This document shows positions 13,101-22,100 of a stretch of DNA of 64,000 bases, in pieces; position 1 is the first letter of the stretch, and every line of letters starts with the position of its first letter. The notes beneath the pieces were generated by a model, which saw nothing but the letters and a program-made list of their open reading frames with translations, searched no databases and had not been told where the DNA came from. A program made the position numbers and the translations under genes. Source of the DNA: Hydractinia symbiolongicarpus (lineage: Eukaryota > Cnidaria > Hydrozoa > Anthoathecata > Hydractiniidae); assembly GCF_029227915.1 (NCBI RefSeq), contig NC_079882.1, positions 27,101,001-27,165,000 of the forward strand. The letters run 5' to 3'.

Positions 13101-16100
13101 CTGGCCAAGATGACATTGTAATTTACCAAGACCCACCAACAATTAAATCACCATATGAATTTCCAATTGGTGTAACACTCATTAATTTTACAGCTGTCGA
13201 TGCTGCTGGCAATTCAGATTCCTGCACATTTCGTGTTGAAGTTATTGGTAAGTTTGAAATTTTTTTTTTGATTTTCTCATTAGTTTTACATTCTTTTCAT
13301 GACCTCATTTTCGATTCTAGATCGGGAGTTACCAAAATTTACATACTGTCCTAGCGATCTTCCAACCACAACATCAAGTGCATCAGACACTAGTAAACGT
13401 GTCAGCTGGGACCAACCAAGCTACACTGACAATTCTGGTAGTGTTAAACTGATTTACAACTCACATCAAAATCCTTCAACGTTTCCAATTGGTCCAGCTA
13501 ATAAGATAGAATACACTATTGAAGATTCGTCGAGCAATCGTGCAACTTGCGAATTTTTTGTTAAGGTTGAACGTAGGTGTTTGTACTTCTCTTTGTCTCT
13601 GGTTTTACACTTGCAGAGAAATCATATTTCAATTTATCTGATTTAGCAAAGAGTTGTCCAGCAAGAGATCCCCCTATCAATGGTGCTGTAGGTTGTAACT
13701 TTGTTGGCGGATATGGTCATTTGTGTACAGTAAGTTGTCAGAATCCTTACGACTTCAATGGACCAAAAGCTCCAACATATGTTTGCAGCGTGGCTGGATT
13801 CTGGATGACGTTGCCACCAAATCTTCCACTAATGTGGCCAGATTGCACAGGTAATGCTATCATTGTTTTTATTATTGGTTTTATTATTTATCCAGGCGAT
13901 TTTTTAATTCCCTGTTCATTGACTACGATTTGGCAAAGAATGTCCTACTACATTGAGAGCTCCTATGTGTCTGATGAAAGCTCAATAACCACTTAACTAG
14001 CCGACGGCTTACCAAATTATTGCTATGTTAAATGCTCAGCAAAACGATAGCAACAATTTTCTGTGTTGAAAGTTGGATACACTGCTTTCCGTTTCCAAAT
14101 TTTTTTGCGTACTTATATTTTTAGCAATGCAGCGTCAAGAAGGTATGACACAAAAGATGAAATTCTTTTATTTCTCCGGCAGTTGTCATGACAGCATACA
14201 AGCCAGGCAACAAATCGCCGACAACTTTGTCAAAATATTAGACAAGGTGCTTCGCAATGAGGGAGGCTGTGCAAATGCTGCCAATGGAAGAGTTTGCAAA
14301 GCAGATAACGTGCAGATCAAGTGCGGTAAGACACAAGCTGTAAATGGTAGACGAAAGAGAGGGGCAACGGTAGGTTTAGTTTACACTTAAAGAGATTTGA
14401 CAGACGTGCCACTATACAGCTGCACAAAGTTTGCAATTTTTTTTACAAATATTAAAGGGAGATTAAAAGTGTTTAAGACTATTTGCATGCACTTTTTACT
14501 TTTTTTATCAAGAACACCATGACTATTCAAATCGATTTGGAAATCCTTTCAAAAGAAGACAAAAACACACAAACTGCCGCAGTAAAGCACTTATCTGGCA
14601 ATGTAAAAAACATCAAACAAGACTCATCATCTGCTGCCAGTAAAGTCAAAGTTATCCAAATCAACCAAGATTCTCTTGTTCTTGACCATGTCGAGGAGGT
14701 TGGTTCAGTGACTGGTGTCTGTTTAAAAGGTATGGTGTATGACACAATCAAGAAGCAAGTACATGGTCAGATTCAAGCTGAAGAAACATGTGGTGAGTAT
14801 TTTATACTTTTTATTCACAGGTAGTTGTTAGTTTTTTACAAACAGATTCGGTTTTCTATGATTATGGTATCCTAGCTTATGGAACGATTTTGACATTGTT
14901 AAAATTATTTGGGCCATGTGAGACACTTTGCTTTTACATTCTGACATATTTTGAAGAGACAATGACTTGCACTTTTTTGGTTGCATTCTATTTCAACTTT
15001 AACAAACTCTAACATACTATACAACCCATTCCCCATTTTAGTAAACGATTTGGTTAGGTGCTCGTCGAGTGTGTTTCCTAATGAGTGTCTTTCGATTTGA
15101 CTATATTATTGAGCACTACGGAAATTGAACTTGGCCGACATTGATGGAATTGTTCTCTCATAATTTTTAGTCAGTTGTATTGCTGGAAGTTACTTTGACA
15201 CAGCATTGAGAGAGTGCGTAAAATGTCCAAAAGGAACATACACGGAATATCCTGGTAGACTCGGTTGTTCAGCTTGTCCACAAGGCAAAACTACGATGTC
15301 AATTGGTACTTCTAATTCTACACACTGCAAAGGTAATCCATCACTTAGTTTTTTGCGAAAATTATTTTACGAAAAAATTATTGAGAAACGCAATATTCGC
15401 GAAAGTTAGTTCTGCAGAAATTTGGATTTTATTTCCTTTTTGAAAAACGGTCTGCACAATTTTTTTTCTTTTTTGAAAAACGGTCTGCACAATTTTTTTC
15501 TTTTGATTTACTTTAAACAATACATAATATAATCAGTTAACTCGCGGTAACTCGAACCTCCAAGGGACCGAGGAAAATCGACTTGTGTTCAAATTAAAAG
15601 AAGCCCCCGTTTAGTCAAATTTAGTCCAAAATGAGATTATAGTTCAAGTTAAAGCGACGAAAAAAGGGTCGAGTTATCCGAGGTTCGAGTTAACCGGAGT
15701 TTTTTAAAGAAAGTTTTAACTCTGTTAGCTCCTTGTCAACCTGGTATGTATTCCTCTACTGGTTTGGAAAATTGCAAAGCATGTAAAAAAGGAAGTTACC
15801 AACCAAACTTTTACGGTACAAGTTGTCACCAGTGTCCAGGCTCCACAACAACTTTGGACGCGGGGAGTAAGAGATTGAACCAATGCGGAAGTAAGTTTTT
15901 TCATTTCATTACTCCTTTTGTTTTTGTGTTTATTTGGTGTTATATTTTAATATGTTTTTCTTTAGTGTTGTGTCCTCGAGGTACTTTCTCACAAACAGGT
16001 GTGGAGCCATGCTCTCCGTGCGCAGTTGGATTTTACCAACCCAATAAAGGTAGCAAACAGTGTATGCGATGCTCAGGAAAATTTTCTACGCATGGTATGG

Positions 16101-19100
16101 GTGCAGTACAACAAACGGAATGCAAAGGTACACACTTAACTATTAGATTTTATTCCACCTCATCCTCATTTGTTTTGATTTTTTATATAACGTGAACAAA
16201 AGGGATGGAAAGGTACTGGAACGTTGAAATCGATTCTCAATCACGTCGAACTTCTCGTTACTTTAAACTTCTCGTTGCTTTTTGCGATATTCGTTAAACT
16301 TCTCGTTACTTTTTACGAGATTCGTTAAACATCCTGTTACTTATTACGAGATTCGTTAAACCTCCTGTTACTTATTACGAGATATTGTCTTTAGTAATTA
16401 ACAACTGTATCTCTTCGCCCTGTCTCAACGGAGCTTCGTGTCGTAGTGGTTGGAATGATTTTACATGTGATTGTAAACCCGGTTACAGTGGAAAGAATTG
16501 CGAGGAGGAAAAAGATGAATGTGTTAGTAACCCTTGTTACGGCGATGCCAAATGTGTCGATAAGGTAGGTTGTCGCAAGTTCTTAAAACGAACTTTTATT
16601 TGCCTTCGAAATATTAATGTCAAGAAGGAACGGTAACAATCATTTGTTTAGTTTCGTATTCGTTTAATTGGTAGTGATTTTATAAAACAATTTCAGGTTA
16701 ACGGATTTGCTTGCGTTTGCCCGCGAAATATGTATGGAAAATTTTGCTCTGAGAAAAAAAGCAGTTGTGATTCTTCGGTTTGTCAAAATGGTGGAACTTG
16801 CTACGAGAAACCATCAGGCGTTGCTTGCACTTGTAGGGCAGGATGGACAGGAAAGTTTTGCGAACGAACGATTGACGTAAGTAACTATGTTATGTCTTCT
16901 TATATTTGACAGAATAAATCAAGCAAGGACACGATTGATTCCTCTTTAATTTAGGAATGTGCTTCTTCTCCATGTTTAAATGGCGCTACGTGCATAGATT
17001 CACATCGGGGTTACAGTTGTGTGTGCCAGCCCGGTTTTGCCGGTTCAAGATGCGAAGACAACATTGATGATTGTGAAAAGAACAATTTATGTTTGAACGG
17101 CGGTGTATGTGTCGATGGCGTGCGCGACTTTACTTGCTCCTGTCCAGCTGGCTATGCTGGTGACCGCTGTCAAATCAACAAAGACGAATGTGCGTCAAAT
17201 CCGTGTCGAAATGGTGCCATCTGCGAAGATAAAGTAAACGGTTTCAAGTGTAAATGTCCACCCACATTTTATGGAACTAACTGCGAGAAACGTAGGGATT
17301 TAAATTTTACAACAAATCCACATGTTTTTATCAAATTATCAACTAACTTGTGTAATATATGCAGGACGAAGTGTGGACAATTTCGATCTTGTTTTCGATC
17401 GTGGTGTGCAAGGGTACGCAGAAACGTCTTTTCACAGAGACCTGAGCGAGTTTACCGCTGCATTTTGGGTGAAAGCTTCTTCTGAGGACATCGAAGCCGG
17501 AACGGTTTTGTCTTATGCTGTTGGCGACGATAGTGAGTTTACTTTGTTTGTCTTTCAAGTTTATTTATATGTTTTTTGAGCATCCCATGTATAAAACTAT
17601 TTTGAAGCAATTGTTAATCAACACTCACAGGTGTTGACAATGACCGCAACTTTTAGTATTCGGTATTTGGAAATTGAGACGTTATCAGCTCTTATTATGT
17701 GCGGTATGTCATAATCGGGAATAACGGAATAATAATTTTCAGCCAACACCATGGATAATGCATTAGCCCTTCGTGACGTCAACAATCTTCTTTTGGTTGT
17801 AATGGGTGAAGAAGTGGAGACAAATATCTCTGTTGCTGACGACCAGTGGCATCATGTTGCTGTCTCTTGGTCCGCAAGATCAGGATCGTATAAAGCATAT
17901 AAAGATGGTTTACCAGTGTCGCAGGGAGTGGGTTTCAAACAAGGAAAGGTACATATATTTAGACTTCTTACGCTCTTACTGAAATATTAAAACTTTATTC
18001 ACACCATAATTTTAGATTAAACTTAAAAATTCATATTTATTTATTTTTAAACCAAATTTAGTATATTCCCTCCGGTGGAGTATTTATCTTGGGCCAAGAG
18101 CAAGATGAAGTAGGCAGAAATTTTAGTGCTGGTGAAGCCTTAGACGGATCTCTGTCGCAATTAAACGTGTGGAATTATGTTTTATGGCCTTCTGACGTCA
18201 CTCAGCTTTCAGCTCACCGATGTGATCACGTGATAGGCAACACAATAGCATGGCCTGATTTTTATGCAACTCTTTCAGATGAGGTGAAGAAGGTGACAGA
18301 CTTCTGCTCAGGCAAGTATCAACATTTTTACATCGCTAAATTCTCAGGAATACCATCTTTACGCAACAATGGTTAACGAGATTATTATTTGCGGTTTTTT
18401 GCTGCTTTCACTACAATTTGCGAAAATATATCCTCTGAAAATTTACGAAAATTTTCACCATTCGCAAAAGTTGTGAATTTTTTTAATTACAGATACTATT
18501 TGCAATTTTCGTTAACCTTTCTATGATTAGTTCTATGTTCTAAATTTCTATGATCAAAATCACGAAAATAACCCTTCCTAATTGTAATCTCGTTACTGGA
18601 CACAAATAAATAGTTTTTTTTATCTTACTTTAGTTTCAAACACTAAGTTCTCTTCGTGGACCTCCAACCAAGCGTCGCCCTGCTCTGGCCGAACAATTTC
18701 CGCGCAGTGCATGACATCGGATAACAAAAACATAAATGCATTGAACTTAATTGACGCTAAATGCACAACGAATGGATTTCATTGTAATAACGCAGACCAG
18801 AAGAAATTCGATTCAAATAATCAAAACAAATGTCCAACCACTGTAAAGATTCGATACGAATGTCCTTACTCCGGACGTAAGTTTGTTATTGTTGAAACTG
18901 TCTTGTGGGGTTTTATTATTTTCTTGATTCTTTTGCTTATTCTTTGTAGGCAGTGACTGTACGTCTAAAAGTTGTAGTGGACGGGGAAAATGTATTGAAA
19001 CTCTGAGCGGATTCACATGTCGTTGTAATGATGGATATAAAGGAAGAAATTGTGAACAGGGTATATATGTAGTTTCAAATATTTTATGGTCGTACTGCAA

Positions 19101-22100
19101 GCTAGCTTTCGTTTTAGCTTAAGTATGAATGAAAATTGTTATCTTATGTCAATAATGTAGGCAAAGACAATATATAAAGCTGTTACTCTTTTTTTTTAAG
19201 AGGACATTCTCATATGTTTATTTGTGCATGTTTTGTTTTAGAGATTGCTTGTGCATCAATCAATACATTTGCAAATGGTCATGTGTCAACGTCAGGTTTT
19301 ACCTTCACATTTTCATGTAACTCTGGTTATACATTGAGCGGACAGCCACAGTTGCGGTGTACGGGTGGAAAATTTAATCATCCTATCCCAGAATGCATTG
19401 GTGAGTATTTCTGTTACAACATTGAGACATTGTTGTCTAAATATAGTAACGAAACTTCTTTTATTGGGGGAAATCTTTCGAATTTTGGACGTTTTAGCGA
19501 AATTCGGTCTGAAAGGTTTAAAATAAATAGTTACTTAACCACCAACGTCTTCAATTCCAAAGATGATTTGTAATAAATAATCTGTCAAATCGAGAAATAA
19601 GTAGCCTGTTTAAATAACACAAAACTCTATCCTTAGATATCAACGAATGTGCAACGTCCAATGGAAATTGTCAACACAAATGCGTGAACACGATTGGTTC
19701 CTATAAATGTACATGTAACCCTGGGTTTACAAAATCAGGCACGGTTTGCGTGGGTAAGAATAAATATCTTTTCTCGATTGTGCGTAGGATATTTTTTGTT
19801 ATTATAGTGAAGGAAGTTTTCTTGTTACAATTTACGTGTTTGTGCTTTGTAGATGTGAATGAATGCTCACTGAACAATGGAAACTGTCAAGAAAGATGTA
19901 TGAATGCTCACGGCAGTCACTCGTGTAAATGCAGAACTAACTATCGAGTAAGCGCTGATAAAAGGTCGTGTGAAGGTGAGTTTACACTATCCAGACCCAA
20001 AACACCCAAACCCCTCTCTAGTGCACAGCACATTCAAAGGGTGAAAAATTAGACGCCCACGGTATTTATTTATTATTTTACGGCAGCCGATTCGTGCTAT
20101 CAGTATTGTCCACAAATTAAAGAAGGATTGTGAAGTTGTTTTTTCTGTTTTAGATATCGATGAATGTGCTTCTAATACTCACAATTGTCAACAGTTGTGT
20201 GTGAATACCAGGGCTGGATTTAAGTGTCTATGCAGACCTGGTTTCTACTTGGCCGCTGACAAATCTTCTTGCATCCGTGAGTTTATATTTATTATTAATT
20301 ATTTTTTTTTTGCATTTTTAACATCTCATCTAGTGCATAAAATTTAGGCGCTGCTTGTCCATCATTGCGCGCACCATCGCATGGAAAAGTGTCGCAGGGT
20401 TATGGATCATACGAAACGACAGTTACCTACTCCTGCGATAGAAATCATCGATTGAACGGCCCTGAAGAAAGAACGTGTGGTGCTGATGGAAAGTGGTCTG
20501 GTACTGAACCATTATGTGAAGGTTTGTGAATGCAGTATTGTTTGTAATTATATTTTACGTTTTTTATAAGCACGCGTAAATTGGACTGGAGTTGGTTATT
20601 TAAGGTAACACTTTCAGACTTAAATTTTCTCTTTTGTGCTATTCCAAAATTCCAATATTACATCGTGCCGGTGGAAAATCCTGTCTGACAAAAGTGACAA
20701 AATAATTCCAATTAGGCAGATGATTTTACTTTTTCAACTCAAATTTTCAGCTGTCACCTGTGGTCCGTTATCAAGTCCTTACAACGGGCAAGCTTCAAAG
20801 CGAGGAAGTGGCGAGGACAGCACATATACATTTACATGTTTGAAGGGTTTTCTATTAATTGGTGATGCTAAAAGAAATTGTAGAAAAGATGGAAGCTGGA
20901 GTGGTTCCCAACCAAGATGCGTGCGTGAGTATGCAAAAAGTTTTGTTGGTGACATTTCTATTCGGTGACATTTTTTTCAGTGACATTTTTTGGGTGGTAT
21001 TTCTTTTCAGTGGCCTATCTTTCGGTTACATTTCTTTCCGGTGGCATATCAAGACAAGTATATATCTTTTATTTCTTAAATATATTTTTTAATATCTACA
21101 GCATCCTACTGCACATCCGTGGCTGCACCTTCTAATGGAATAGTTGTTGGATCTTCATTGATTCTCGGAGCTACTATTATTATCAAGTGCAACCAGGGAT
21201 ACATGTTAGCGGATAAATCAAGCAACTATAGAACTTGTCAATCGAACAGACAATGGTCAGGACAAACACCCAAATGTATTGGTAAGTAATTTATAACGTG
21301 GCCACCAGCCCCTTTTTTAATCAAAGTGAGGAAAACGGAAAGCTGTGAGAAAACAGGAATAACTGACTGTCAACGGTTTAAGGTGCGGTCACTTTACACC
21401 TATTTTTAGAGGTGAGTTGTGGTCGTCCCAATCCTATTCAAAACGGAGCAGTAACTGGTTTATCTTTCAAATACAACGCTCAGATCAAATATTCTTGCAA
21501 TACTGGTTATGGACTTTCTGGACCTCCTGTAAGAACTTGTCAGCTAAATGGAGAGTGGAGTGGTATCGCGCCTACATGTTTGTGTAAGTAATATCTTGTT
21601 TGTGTCCCTAATGGGAAATAGCATTTATAATTCTCGATTTAATTCTGTTATTTGTCTGCAATAACATTGCAAAAATGTTTCATTTCATTTGTTATCACAG
21701 ACACTTGATAAGTTCCAGGACCCTAGACTGAAATATACTCTAAGACAAAATAGGTCCGAAACTTAATAAAAGGTCTTAATAAACCCCTAACACGTAACGT
21801 TTCTAGAAGCTAGGAGTATCGGAGATATGCTTTCAGTGTTATTTAGGCCTAGTTGTTAGCCTCAACATAACGCCTATTTCGTGCATTTTTGTGCGCCTGT
21901 TAGCACGAAGTATTCAAATTACGTTGTGGGTGTCCGAAACAAATCTGCGATGCAACTATTTTGAACAGTACGCGGCTATCGTTATAGAGATAGATCTAAT
22001 TTTAGGGAATAGTTGTGGTTACCCTGGGGAACCAAAACACGGCGGCATCTCTGGTAAAGATTATTCATTCGGAAAGACAGTGGTTTATTCTTGTGAAAAT

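Noticed and set aside
15680-15700. ggttcgagtt text resembling a tRNA T-loop
   Set aside because: No cloverleaf around it; it is the terminus of a MITE.
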